From Alphaproteobacteria bacterium (lineage in GTDB: Bacteria; Pseudomonadota; Alphaproteobacteria; Micropepsales; Micropepsaceae), in NCBI GenBank assembly GCA_017983635.1, contig JAGOBA010000001.1, positions 62,001 to 126,000 of the forward strand: DNA of 64,000 nt, in the 5' to 3' direction. The first letter of the stretch is position 1. Each line of letters starts with the position of its first letter. Made by a program: the position numbers and the translations under genes. The notes beneath the pieces are model-generated. The model searched no databases, was not told where the DNA came from, and saw only the letters and a program-made list of their open reading frames with translations. This document shows, piece by piece, positions 1-7,935 of this stretch.

Positions 1-174
1 ACACATCGCCGCCTTCAGAGGCAAGCAGAACTAGGGTTGGGGTGCAGCCCTGTGGCAGCGGCCGAAATCTAGCGGCGCCGGACGGAGAATCCGGTCGACA
101 GGACATCCCGGCCACACCCGTCCCGGCACGGCTGCCAGTATATTTGGAGCAACAAAAAGCAGCGTGGGGTTGTC
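1..174. other. Upstream region with possible 3' tail of a truncated CDS
   Basis: No complete gene is visible. Frame 2 on the plus strand is open from the window edge to a TAG at 32-34 and would end in HIAAFRGKQN, so the last codons of a gene cut by the edge are possible but unproven. The remainder is the leader and promoter region of the outer-membrane protein gene starting at 175. I see no convincing -35/-10 pair. Confidence 0.25.
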
Positions 175-1200
175 ATGAAGCTCTTATCATTCGCGCCACA
201 GGCGCTGGTCCTTGCCGGACTCGTGTCGTCGCTCGGCGCCGTCAGCGCCTACGGCAAAGCCGGCGACAACGGCCAGTACTTCCTCATCGAAGGTCTCTAC
301 CTGTCGAAAGACGACGGCGACGTCGTAGCGTTGACGACGAATGATGGTGCGGGCGCTTTTGATCTCGTCACCAACGACGCGATCGAACTCGACGATGGCT
401 GGGGCGCACGCGCCGCGGCGCAGTTCGAAGCGTTTGGCACCACCTGGCAAGCAAGCGCCTTTGTGGCAACGTTCTCCGATCAAGACATGCTCGTCAGCGG
501 CCTCGAGGTCCCCTTAAACACGGATACAACCTATGCCAAGTTTGTCGGCGGCACTGATCCAACCGCTGGAGATCCAGTAAACTCCGACCTGCTGGAGGCC
601 ATCAGCGCCACGCAAGACGGAAGCCTCTACGGCGCTGAGTTCTCATGGGTAAAGAACCTGGGTGGTTGGGGCTGGCGCAATGTCGATTTCATCGCCGGCG
701 TTCGTTATATCCACTACGGTGAGGAACTTCGCGGCGCAGCGTTCGACGACCCGGACGACCTCACCGGCGCGGACAATGACATCGACCGTTTCGGCATCGA
801 GATCGAAAACGATCTCGTCGGCGTCCAGATCGGGTTGCAGGCGATGTGGGACATAACGCCCAGCGTCGCGATCGGCGGCACGTTGAAGGGCGGCGTCGCT
901 GCGAACTTCGCCAGCCGCGATCGCTCGTTCTCCGCCGACAACGGCAACTTCCCAGCCTATACCAATAGCAGCGACGACACCGACCTCGCCGAGTTCGCCG
1001 AATTCAACCCGCGCATCGACATCGCGCTTAGCCAATCGGCGAGCCTGACGATCGGCGGCACGGTTCTGTGGATCAACGAAACGTCCCGCGCGGTCTCGCA
1101 CTTTCAGACGGTCGCCAATAGCGCCGACTCGAACCTCCGGGCCGACGACGACCAACTGTTCTACGGCGCCTCGATCGGCCTGAAGCTGGCTCTGAACTGA
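175..1200 (+). CDS. Outer-membrane beta-barrel (porin-like) protein
   Basis: A 341-residue protein with an N-terminal signal peptide: Lys3, then a hydrophobic core, with probable cleavage after the small residues near positions 24-26 (VSA or AYG). The mature part alternates polar and hydrophobic residues, is rich in Asp, Gly, Asn and aromatic residues, and ends in a short amphipathic strand (LFYGASIGLKLALN), as expected of a transmembrane barrel inserted by BamA. The terminal residue is Asn rather than the common Phe. I infer a location in the outer membrane and a possible pore role; the substrate is unknown. The ATG is preceded by a G-rich stretch (gtgggg) of weak Shine-Dalgarno quality. The gene stands alone and is followed by a strong terminator at 1223-1250. 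It resembles the Lpg1974-type pore family only loosely, so the exact family is unresolved. Confidence 0.75.
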   Translation: MKLLSFAPQALVLAGLVSSLGAVSAYGKAGDNGQYFLIEGLYLSKDDGDVVALTTNDGAGAFDLVTNDAIELDDGWGARAAAQFEAFGTTWQASAFVATFSDQDMLVSGLEVPLNTDTTYAKFVGGTDPTAGDPVNSDLLEAISATQDGSLYGAEFSWVKNLGGWGWRNVDFIAGVRYIHYGEELRGAAFDDPDDLTGADNDIDRFGIEIENDLVGVQIGLQAMWDITPSVAIGGTLKGGVAANFASRDRSFSADNGNFPAYTNSSDDTDLAEFAEFNPRIDIALSQSASLTIGGTVLWINETSRAVSHFQTVANSADSNLRADDDQLFYGASIGLKLALN

Positions 1201-1222
1201 CGGCGGCCGGAAGCCGACTTGG

Positions 1223-1250
1223 GGGGCGGCAAATCAGCCGCCCCTTCTTC
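1223..1250 (+). terminator. Rho-independent terminator of the outer-membrane protein gene
   Basis: A perfect 8-bp stem GGGGCGGC (1223-1230) / GCCGCCCC (1237-1244) with loop AAATCA is followed by TTCTTCATTT. It lies 23 bases after the stop codon of the porin-like gene and should end its transcript before tRNA-Leu. Confidence 0.8.
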
Positions 1251-1339
1251 ATTTGGCAAAGGGGCTCGAAAGCCGGGGCGACCCACCCTTCACAAGCCCC
1301 CGCCCATCTGTTAAATGCCCGCCCCTTCCCCAAGACGTT

Positions 1340-1424
1340 GCGGTCATGGCGGAATTGGTAGACGCACTACCTTGAGGTGGTAGCGGGGCGACCCGTGGAA
1401 GTTCGAGTCTTCTTGACCGCACCA
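1340..1424 (+). tRNA. tRNA-Leu (GAG)
   Basis: An 85-nt class II tRNA. The acceptor stem GCGGTCA pairs with TGACCGC, the discriminator is A, and CCA is encoded (1422-1424). The anticodon stem CTACC/GGTAG encloses loop TTGAGGT, giving anticodon GAG, which reads CUC and CUU leucine codons. A long variable arm (about CGGGGCGACCCG) is typical of tRNA-Leu, and the T-loop GTTCGAGTC is canonical. Confidence 0.96.
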
Positions 1425-1517
1425 TTTTGGCCCTACCGGCCGGGGACGAAGTTCAGACATTGTTGAGTGGCGCCCGGTATCCTTGCGCCGCCCTCAACCC
1501 AACTACAGTTCCCACCC

Positions 1518-2909
1518 ATGGCCGACACCGCTAGCGACGTGAAGTTCGCCGCGCCCAGAGGGGCGCGCGACGTCGTGACGTCGGAGTTCCTGCGCGCAGT
1601 TCTGGACGCCTTGGAAGGTGGCGACGGCGCTGAACTGATGGGACTGATCGAGCCGCTCCACCCGGCCGACGTCGCGCAGCTGCTCGGTGCCATGGACGCC
1701 GCCGACCGGCGGACCTTGGTTACCACGCTCGGCTCTAACTTCGATCCGGAAATTCTCTCCGAACTCGACGAAGATCTGCGTACCGAATTGGTCCGCATGC
1801 TGGGCTCGAAGTCGCTGGCCGAGGCGGTGAAGGAGCTCGACGTCGAGGACGCGGCCTACGTCCTCGAAGACCTTGAGGACGCCGAGAAGCGCGAAGTCCT
1901 GGCACAGGTTCCGCTCGAAGATCGCGCCCAAGTCGTCGATGCGTTGCTGTTTCCGGAGGACTCCGCCGGCCGCCTGATGCACCGCGAGTTCGTCGCGGTG
2001 CCCAGCACCATGACCGTCGGCGAAGCGCTCATCCGTCTCACCATGGGCGATGTACCTGATGAATTTCAGGAACTTTATCTGCTCGACGCCGACCAACGTC
2101 CCACCGGATTCGTGGCGCTAAGCCGTCTGATCCGCGCCGACGCCGCAACGAAGCTCGCCGACATCGCTTCCAGCGAAATGAAGTTGATTCCGGCAGACAC
2201 CGACCGCAACGCGTTTGCATACTTGTTCGAGCACTACCACCTGAACTCGGCGCCCGTGACCGACGATCAAGGCCGCCTGGTGGGCCTGTTGAGCGCCGGC
2301 TCCGTCGTCGAAGTACTACAGGAAATGCACAAATCCGAAGTCCTCGCTCTGGGCGGTGTCGCCGATGGCGAAAGCCTCTCGGCCCCGATCATGAAGACCA
2401 GCTACCTTCGCTTCTCGTGGCTGTTCGTAAATCTCCTGACCGCCATTATGGCCTCGCTCGTGATCGGCTTCTTCGAGGCCTCGTTGCAGAAGGTCGTGGC
2501 GCTCGCGATCCTCATGCCGATTGTGGCTTCGATGGGGGGGAATGCTGGAACGCAAACGCTCACCATTGTGGTGCGCGCACTTGCAACAAAAGAGCTGAAC
2601 GAGGCGAATCTCTGGCGCGTGGTCAACCGCGAAATGTTGATGGGGGGCCTGAACGGCATCAGTTTCGCCTTGATCGCCGCCGGGGTAACATGGGTCTGGT
2701 TCAGGGATTGGCCTTTGGCCGGTGTGATCGCTGCGGCAATGACGATAAATCTGGCGGCGGCCGCTGCGGCGGGTATCTTGGTACCAGTGGGACTAAAGCG
2801 GGCGGGCGTAGACCCGGCCGTGTCATCGCCTGTATTCGTGACGACGGTAACCGACGTCGTAGGCTTCCTCTCGTTTTTAGGGTTGGCAACGTGGCTTCTT
2901 CTGCGCTGA
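1518..2909 (+). CDS. mgtE: Magnesium transporter MgtE
   Basis: A 463-residue Mg2+ channel/transporter of the inner membrane. Domains run in family order: a helical MgtE_N superhelix (about 20-150, with the repeat LHPADVAQLLGAMD), a tandem CBS pair that senses cytosolic Mg2+ (about 155-280), the connecting plug helix, and five membrane helices from about 320 to the end. The pore signature GGNAGTQ near residue 339 is intact. I chose the ATG at 1518 (MADTASD) because the upstream in-frame ATG at 1467 adds a proline-rich stretch with no family counterpart. The next gene starts inside the mgtE 3' end in another frame, implying cotranscription with the kelch protein and isovaleryl-CoA dehydrogenase. 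Mg2+-dependent gating by the CBS domains is family knowledge. Confidence 0.95.
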   Translation: MADTASDVKFAAPRGARDVVTSEFLRAVLDALEGGDGAELMGLIEPLHPADVAQLLGAMDAADRRTLVTTLGSNFDPEILSELDEDLRTELVRMLGSKSLAEAVKELDVEDAAYVLEDLEDAEKREVLAQVPLEDRAQVVDALLFPEDSAGRLMHREFVAVPSTMTVGEALIRLTMGDVPDEFQELYLLDADQRPTGFVALSRLIRADAATKLADIASSEMKLIPADTDRNAFAYLFEHYHLNSAPVTDDQGRLVGLLSAGSVVEVLQEMHKSEVLALGGVADGESLSAPIMKTSYLRFSWLFVNLLTAIMASLVIGFFEASLQKVVALAILMPIVASMGGNAGTQTLTIVVRALATKELNEANLWRVVNREMLMGGLNGISFALIAAGVTWVWFRDWPLAGVIAAAMTINLAAAAAAGILVPVGLKRAGVDPAVSSPVFVTTVTDVVGFLSFLGLATWLLLR

Positions 2910-3838
2910 CGAATTTCTACGGTGCCCTCGCGCTGCTGATCGCAACCACCGCATCCGCGGCGGCGGGCGGGTGGTCGGCCTCCGAGCGTCTCGACACGCC
3001 CCGCGCCGGTCTGGCAGCGACGGCGAGCGGAGATACAATCTATGTCGGCGGCGGCGCGGCCGCAGGCGATCCGGCCAACGCCTTCGACGCCTTTGACGCC
3101 GCGAAAGAAGCCTGGCGGCCGATGCCCGCGCTCCCCAAAGGGCTCACCAACTTCGCGATGGCGGCAACCAGTAATCTCATCGTCATTGCCGGGGGCTACG
3201 CCGCGGATACGCCCGGCGAGCCGCGCAAGGAAGTTTGGGCTTTCGACATCGCGAGCGCTTCTTGGTCGCGCCGGGCATCGATGCCCACCCCGCGCGCCAG
3301 CCACGCTATGGTCGGGGTCGGCGGCCGTATTTATGTGATCGGCGGCTTGGGACCCGATGCCGACAGAACGCTTGTCTACGATCCGGAAGCAGACAAATGG
3401 CAGACGACAACCGCTCTGCCGATACCGCGCCGTGCGCTCGCCGCCGCCACTGACGGCAAGCGGATCTATGCGGTCGGCGGCATCAAGGGCGACGGCAGCG
3501 TCTCAGCCGCGCTGGACGTCTTCGATCCCGCCACCGGCACCTGGTCGGCCTATCCGTCCATGCCCGGCGCCCGCGGCGCGCTGACCGCCGGAATCATCGG
3601 CAACCGGTTGCACGTTGCCGGCGGGGCGACGTGGAAGCCGCTCAGGACCTACGCAAGCCACAACGTCTTTGATCTCGCGTCGAAAACTTGGACGAACGGT
3701 CCCCCGCTCCCAACCGCCCGCCAAGGGCTGGCTTCCGGCGTCGCCGCCGGACGCTGGTGGGTGATCGGTGGCGGTGGCGGTGCCGGCGTCTTTGGCGTCT
3801 TCACCGCATCCGATGTCGTCGAAGCCTACGAGCCATGA
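2891..3838 (+). CDS. Exported kelch-repeat beta-propeller protein
   Basis: A 315-residue protein starting at a GTG that overlaps the mgtE 3' end by 19 bases. This start gives a good signal peptide ([20 protein letters not shown], cleavage after ASA near residue 25), so the product is probably periplasmic. About six kelch repeats follow, each with the double-glycine strand (YVGGGA, VIAGGY, YVIGGL, YAVGGI, HVAGGA, WVIGGG) and the spaced Trp/Tyr pattern (W-x6-P). That count fits one closed six-bladed propeller. No catalytic residues can be assigned. It could be a sialate-epimerase-like (NanM) sugar enzyme or a binding protein. Its stop overlaps the next gene start in an ATGA. A longer in-frame extension inside mgtE is rejected because it would be mgtE shadow. 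Confidence 0.8.
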   Translation: MASSALTNFYGALALLIATTASAAAGGWSASERLDTPRAGLAATASGDTIYVGGGAAAGDPANAFDAFDAAKEAWRPMPALPKGLTNFAMAATSNLIVIAGGYAADTPGEPRKEVWAFDIASASWSRRASMPTPRASHAMVGVGGRIYVIGGLGPDADRTLVYDPEADKWQTTTALPIPRRALAAATDGKRIYAVGGIKGDGSVSAALDVFDPATGTWSAYPSMPGARGALTAGIIGNRLHVAGGATWKPLRTYASHNVFDLASKTWTNGPPLPTARQGLASGVAAGRWWVIGGGGGAGVFGVFTASDVVEAYEP

Positions 3839-5007
3839 TCCCAAACGCCTTTCGCGGACTGAATTTCGACCTTGGCGAGACCGCCGACGCTCTGCGCGAT
3901 ACGGTCGAACGCTTTACCGCCGACACGATCGCGCCGCGCGCCGCTGAAATCGATCGCACGAACCAATTCCCGCGCGACCTCTGGCCGAAGCTCGGCGAGC
4001 TTGGTCTGCTCGGCATTACCGTCGAAGAAGAATACGGCGGCGCGGGCCTTGGCTATCTCGAGCACGTCGTGGCCGTGGAGGAAATCAGCCGCGGCTCCGG
4101 CGCGGTCGGACTCTCATATGGCGCGCACTCGAATCTCTGCGTGAACCAAATCCGCCGCAACGGCGATCACGCACAGAAGAAGCACTACCTGCCGAAGCTC
4201 CTCTCCGGCGAACATCTGGGCGCGCTGGCCATGTCGGAGCCCGGCGCCGGCTCAGACGTGGTCGGCATGCGCACCCGCGCCGACAAAAAAGGCGACCGCT
4301 ACGTTCTCAACGGTTCGAAGATGTGGATCACGAACGGCCCGACCGCCGACGTCATCGTGGTCTATGCGAAGACCGAGCCGAATGCCGGCTCGCGCGGCAT
4401 CACCGCCTTCATCGTCGAAAAAGGCATGAAGGGTTTCGCAACGGCGCAGAAGCTCGACAAGCTTGGCATGCGCGGCTCCGACACGGGCGAACTCGTCTTT
4501 ACCGATTGCGAGGTGCCGGAAGAAAATGTGATCGGCCGCGTCAACGAAGGCGCACGCGTGTTGATGTCCGGCCTCGACTACGAACGCGCCGTGTTGGCCG
4601 CAGGCCCCTTAGGCCTCATGCGCAACGCGATGGACATCGTTCTGCCTTACGTGCACGAGCGCAAACAATTCAACCAACCGATCGGCAGCTTCCAGCTCAT
4701 GCAAGGCAAGCTCGCCGATATGTACACGCGCATGAACGCGGCGCGCGCCTACGTCTACACGGTGGCCAAAGCCTGCGATCGTGGCCAAACAACCCGCAAG
4801 GATGCCGCCGCCGCCATCCTGTTCGCGTCCGAGACCGCGACCTGGATGGCGCTTGAGGCCATCCAAGCGCTCGGCGGCAACGGCTACATCAACGACTACC
4901 CAACAGGCCGCCTCCTGCGCGACGCCAAACTCTACGAAATAGGCGCCGGCACCAGCGAAATTAGACGCATGCTGATCGGGCGGGAGTTGTTTGAGGAGAC
5001 AGCTTAG
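3835..5007 (+). CDS. Isovaleryl-CoA dehydrogenase (acyl-CoA dehydrogenase family)
   Basis: A 390-residue FAD flavoenzyme that oxidises isovaleryl-CoA to 3-methylcrotonyl-CoA in leucine degradation and passes electrons to ETF. The three acyl-CoA dehydrogenase segments are present: an N-terminal helical domain, a middle beta domain ([11 protein letters not shown] and [10 protein letters not shown]), and a C-terminal helical domain. The base is Glu250 in [10 protein letters not shown], the location typical of isovaleryl-CoA dehydrogenase rather than medium-chain enzymes. The C-terminal signature [17 protein letters not shown] also fits. The ATG at 3835 overlaps the kelch stop by 4 bases (ATGA). 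The usual leucine-pathway partners (methylcrotonyl-CoA carboxylase, HMG-CoA lyase) are not in the window, so the link is by family only. Confidence 0.9.
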   Translation: MIPNAFRGLNFDLGETADALRDTVERFTADTIAPRAAEIDRTNQFPRDLWPKLGELGLLGITVEEEYGGAGLGYLEHVVAVEEISRGSGAVGLSYGAHSNLCVNQIRRNGDHAQKKHYLPKLLSGEHLGALAMSEPGAGSDVVGMRTRADKKGDRYVLNGSKMWITNGPTADVIVVYAKTEPNAGSRGITAFIVEKGMKGFATAQKLDKLGMRGSDTGELVFTDCEVPEENVIGRVNEGARVLMSGLDYERAVLAAGPLGLMRNAMDIVLPYVHERKQFNQPIGSFQLMQGKLADMYTRMNAARAYVYTVAKACDRGQTTRKDAAAAILFASETATWMALEAIQALGGNGYINDYPTGRLLRDAKLYEIGAGTSEIRRMLIGRELFEETA

Positions 5008-5423
5008 TCTTTCGCGGGCCGCCACAGCGGTCCAACGGCGATAAGCAGAACAAGTACATTGAACGCAGCGTTCGACGCGTTGCCCGAAGCGATGGACCCG
5101 GCGCTATCCAGACAGAACCAGGCGAGCGTTCCGGTCAACACGGACCGGCGCACTTGCTCAGGCGCCAAGTCGTAGACCCACGCCGACAGGCACCAAATCG
5201 TTACGCCCCAGCCGAACAAAAACCCGCCCGTGAGCGCCGACAGAAACCGTGTGTCGGGGGACTCGTAAGTCGTTGCCCCGTCGATCGGCCAACTCAAGAT
5301 GTCGAGCGTCAGCCGCGCAGGCTCCAGCGTCGCCGCCATCGTGCCAAGAAAGAAGATCGGCCCGAACGACCCCACAACAACGGCCGTGACCTTCAACCAG
5401 AACTTATGAAACTCGCGCGTCAT
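5004..5423 (-). CDS. Small multipass membrane protein of unknown function
   Basis: A 139-residue protein with four predicted membrane helices: about residues 8-30 ([20 protein letters not shown]), 60-83 ([24 protein letters not shown]), 93-112 ([16 protein letters not shown]) and 117-133. The C-terminus ends in basic RPAKD, presumably cytoplasmic. I recognise no domain with a known job. The ATG has GAGG 8 bases upstream. Its stop overlaps the stop of the convergent isovaleryl-CoA dehydrogenase gene by 4 bases. It is monocistronic as far as I can see. Confidence 0.65.
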   Translation of the reverse strand: MTREFHKFWLKVTAVVVGSFGPIFFLGTMAATLEPARLTLDILSWPIDGATTYESPDTRFLSALTGGFLFGWGVTIWCLSAWVYDLAPEQVRRSVLTGTLAWFCLDSAGSIASGNASNAAFNVLVLLIAVGPLWRPAKD

Positions 5424-5503
5424 GGGCAGCCCTCATTTGACTGCGCACAGTAGAGACACGGCCGAGCGACAAAGCAATTACGCTGCAGGTAGTCGTAGCG
5501 CCG

Positions 5504-6310
5504 CTAAATCCCGTCACCCTCGATATTCTCGTGGATGCCGCATTCGTCCTTGTCGACGCCGGCCCAGCGGCCGGAACGGTAGTCTTCACCCTCTTTGACG
5601 CGTTGCGTGCATGGCATGCAGCCGATCGAGAGAAACCCGTCTTCCACCAACGGATGCCGTGGCAGATCATGCGCGAGGATGTGTTCCTTCAGGTCCTGCA
5701 GCGACCAGTTCCAGAGCGGGTTGATCACAAACCGCGAACCGTTGAGTTCGACCGGCGACATAGCCGTGCGCGCTTGCGTCTGGAAGCGTTTGCGCCCCGT
5801 AATCTCCGCCTCGAACCCCGCCAGCGCACGCCTGAGCGGCAATACCTTGCGGAAATTGCAGCATGAGTCCGGATCGCGCGCCCAAAGCGTACCCTCGGGG
5901 TCCAGCGCTCGCGTGTCGTCCGGATGCGGCCCGATTGCGCGCAGATCGGTCAGGCCCAGCTTCTCCTGCAAGCGGTCGCGATAGCGCAACGTCTCGCCGA
6001 AGAGCTTGCCCGTGTTCAGAAAAATCACCGGCACGCTCGGGTCGATTTCCGCAATCAGATGCAGAAGCACGACCGACTCCGAACCGAACGACGACACGGT
6101 TGTGATCTTGCCCGCGAACTCGTCTTTGATCATGACGCGCAGCAGTGTCCGCGCGTCGGCGCCCGCATAGCGCGTGCGCAGTGCCTCCAGCCGCTGCCTC
6201 AACGCTTCGGACGCGATGCCGCCATCGGTATGGTCGAAGATGCGCGGCGCTGGCGGCGCCGCTTTGCGCTTTGCCGGTCGCAACGCTTGAAAGGCCGCCT
6301 CGCCGCTCAT
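5504..6310 (-). CDS. cysH: Assimilatory adenylyl-sulfate (APS/PAPS) reductase
   Basis: A 268-residue enzyme that reduces activated sulfate (APS) to sulfite using thioredoxin. The PAPS-reductase fold starts near residue 65 with the nucleotide loop VSSFGSES. Two cysteine pairs, Cys150-Cys151 (DSCCNFRK) and Cys231/Cys234 (GCMPCTQR), are the [4Fe-4S] ligands that mark the APS-using type. The catalytic thiol is Cys257 in KDECGIH near the C-terminus. The ATG at 6310 overlaps the stop of the upstream Met8/CysG-N gene (ATGA), so the two are translationally coupled. No sulfite reductase, cysDN or DUF934 gene adjoins it, which is unusual for this operon type. The N-terminal 30 residues are basic and probably disordered. 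Confidence 0.92.
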   Translation of the reverse strand: MSGEAAFQALRPAKRKAAPPAPRIFDHTDGGIASEALRQRLEALRTRYAGADARTLLRVMIKDEFAGKITTVSSFGSESVVLLHLIAEIDPSVPVIFLNTGKLFGETLRYRDRLQEKLGLTDLRAIGPHPDDTRALDPEGTLWARDPDSCCNFRKVLPLRRALAGFEAEITGRKRFQTQARTAMSPVELNGSRFVINPLWNWSLQDLKEHILAHDLPRHPLVEDGFLSIGCMPCTQRVKEGEDYRSGRWAGVDKDECGIHENIEGDGI

Positions 6311-6879
6311 GCCGGCTCCTTTGATTTCAGCCAGCCCTCGCGCTCGATCAGCTCGTGGGTGCGCCGCGTGATGTCCGACTTCGCAATCCCTTCGGCGCGC
6401 CATTGCGAGCGCGCCTCACCGACGCGGCGAATGTTTTGGGTCCATTCCGGCCCGAACTGTTCCTGCAGATGCGCCTTTAGCTTCTGCGCCAAGCCGGGCG
6501 CCTTGCCCCCGGTCGACACCGTGATCAGCAAGTCGCCACGCCGCACGATCGCCGGTACATGAAAATCGCAAAACTCGGGTTGGTCCTCGGCATTGACGAG
6601 CGCGCCAACGGCCCGCCCATACGCAGCGATCTTCGCGGTCTCGTCCGGCGGCAATCCCGCGATCAGCACCACCGCCGCGCCCTCAAGATCGGCACGAACC
6701 GGCAAGCGCTCAAAGATCGCCGCCTCCGCATGACAGGCCCAGCCATCTTGATCGATCACATAGAGTGAGAGCTGATCGGCTCCGGCGTCCCGCGCATACT
6801 CATAGCGCTGCTGCGCCACGAGCCCGCGGCCAACGACGACGATCCTGCGCCCACGCAGATTCAATACCAGGGGAAGCAT
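6307..6879 (-). CDS. Precorrin-2 dehydrogenase / sirohydrochlorin ferrochelatase (Met8/CysG N-terminal type)
   Basis: A 190-residue cytosolic protein that turns precorrin-2 into sirohydrochlorin and inserts Fe2+ to make siroheme, the cofactor of sulfite and nitrite reductases. An N-terminal Rossmann fold (RRIVVVGRGLVAQQR, residues 11-25) is followed by the dimerisation and catalytic region (FCDFHVPAIVRRGDLLITVS, about 124-143). The usual GGG nucleotide loop reads GRG here, a change at a normally glycine position. No uroporphyrinogen methyltransferase domain is attached, so precorrin-2 must come from a separate CobA. The ATG has AAGGTGG a few bases upstream. It is first in a two-gene operon with cysH, which fits siroheme supply for sulfate assimilation. 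Confidence 0.88.
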   Translation of the reverse strand: MLPLVLNLRGRRIVVVGRGLVAQQRYEYARDAGADQLSLYVIDQDGWACHAEAAIFERLPVRADLEGAAVVLIAGLPPDETAKIAAYGRAVGALVNAEDQPEFCDFHVPAIVRRGDLLITVSTGGKAPGLAQKLKAHLQEQFGPEWTQNIRRVGEARSQWRAEGIAKSDITRRTHELIEREGWLKSKEPA

Positions 6880-6902
6880 GCGCCACCTTGCCTATTTACA
6901 AG

Positions 6903-6931
6903 CAGATAGCGTCTCAGACTGATTTACTCAA
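6903..6931 (-). promoter_or_regulatory. Candidate promoter of the siroheme-cysH operon
   Basis: On the minus strand, TTGAGT (6926-6931) and TATCTG (6903-6908) are separated by 17 bases, a plausible sigma-70 -35/-10 pair, placing the transcript start about 20 bases before the ATG at 6879. The surrounding 80 bases are clearly more AT-rich than the flanks. This is pattern-based only. Confidence 0.35.
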
Positions 6932-6974
6932 GAACTGGGCGTAAAATAAATTAATTACCAGATATGTATGTGAA

Positions 6975-7208
6975 TTATCCGTTGGCCTTCAAGGTGTCCG
7001 TGATCGAAACCCCGATTTTGTCACCCTGGACGACGATTTGTCCGCGGGCGATCGGTTTGTCGTTCGCTAATACCCAAACCTCGTCCGCCTGCTTGGAGTC
7101 GAGTTCGATGACTGCGCCACGGCCCATGCGCAGAAGCTGCTGCATCGGAAGCTTCGCCTTCCCCAGCACCACGGAGATTTCGACTTTCACACTATCCAGT
7201 GACGACAC
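6975..7208 (-). CDS. Orphan FliN/SpoA-domain protein
   Basis: A 77-residue protein that is almost entirely one SpoA (surface presentation of antigens) domain, the C-terminal domain of flagellar switch proteins FliN and FliM. The pattern is VKVEISVVLGKAKLPMQQLL, then GRGAVIELD, then the conserved DKPIARGQIVVQGDKIGVSI. In flagellar motors this domain forms the bottom of the C-ring. It starts at GTG with AAGGA 8 bases upstream, so the short length looks real. No other flagellar or secretion gene is in the window, and it is divergent from lipB across a 58-bp gap. It may serve the motor from a remote locus or act as a separate SpoA module. Confidence 0.82.
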   Translation of the reverse strand: MSSLDSVKVEISVVLGKAKLPMQQLLRMGRGAVIELDSKQADEVWVLANDKPIARGQIVVQGDKIGVSITDTLKANG

Positions 7209-7266
7209 GCCGATGGTCCTTGATCCGTTGGCCCCTGCGCACCCACTCTAGGAGCGGAGGCCTTAC

Positions 7267-7935
7267 GTGTTCGTTAAACCCGCGGAAACCATCGCCTGGC
7301 GCGTCAGCGACGGCCTTGTCGCCTATCCAGACGCCGTGGCCGCCATGGAAGCGCGCGCCGCCGCGGTCGCCGAAGGCCGCGCCAGCGAACTCGTCTGGCT
7401 GCTCGAACATCCCCCGCTCTACACCGCCGGCACCAGCGCCAAGAACGAAGACCTGCTCAGCCCCTCACGCTTTCCCGTCTACCCGACCGGTCGCGGCGGC
7501 CAGTTCACGTATCACGGCCCCGGACAACGCGTCGGTTACGTCATGATGGACGTGCGCCAACGCGACAACGACGTGCGCCGCTTCGTCCGCGATCTCGAGG
7601 AGTGGCTGATCAAGACGCTGGCCGCTTTCAACGTCCGCGGCGAGCGGCGCGACGGCCGCGTCGGCATCTGGGTCGCGCGCAAGGGCGGTCGCGAAGATAA
7701 GATCGCTGCCCTCGGCATCCGCGTTCGGCGCGGCGTGAGTTTTCACGGCGTGTCGTTCAACGTGGACCCGGATCTGGAACACTTCAGCGGCATCGTCCCT
7801 TGCGGCATTCAACAGCATGGTGTCACGAGCCTCGCCGACCTTGGCCTGACCGCCACGATGGCCGACGTCGACCTTGCCCTGCGTGCCGCGTTCGAAGACG
7901 TATTTGGCAGAACCAAGATCGAAGGCCAGCCATGA
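7267..7935 (+). CDS. lipB: Lipoyl(octanoyl) transferase LipB
   Basis: A 222-residue cytosolic enzyme that moves octanoyl groups from octanoyl-ACP to the lipoyl domains of 2-oxoacid dehydrogenases and GcvH. The family signature [14 protein letters not shown] is present, with the catalytic Lys145 (KIAALGIR) and the acyl-carrying Cys179 ([14 protein letters not shown]) both intact. The start is GTG with GGAG in the sequence GGAGCGGAGG just upstream. The stop overlaps the start of the AidB-like gene by 4 bases, which couples the two. LipA is not in the window. Confidence 0.95.
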   Translation: MFVKPAETIAWRVSDGLVAYPDAVAAMEARAAAVAEGRASELVWLLEHPPLYTAGTSAKNEDLLSPSRFPVYPTGRGGQFTYHGPGQRVGYVMMDVRQRDNDVRRFVRDLEEWLIKTLAAFNVRGERRDGRVGIWVARKGGREDKIAALGIRVRRGVSFHGVSFNVDPDLEHFSGIVPCGIQQHGVTSLADLGLTATMADVDLALRAAFEDVFGRTKIEGQP

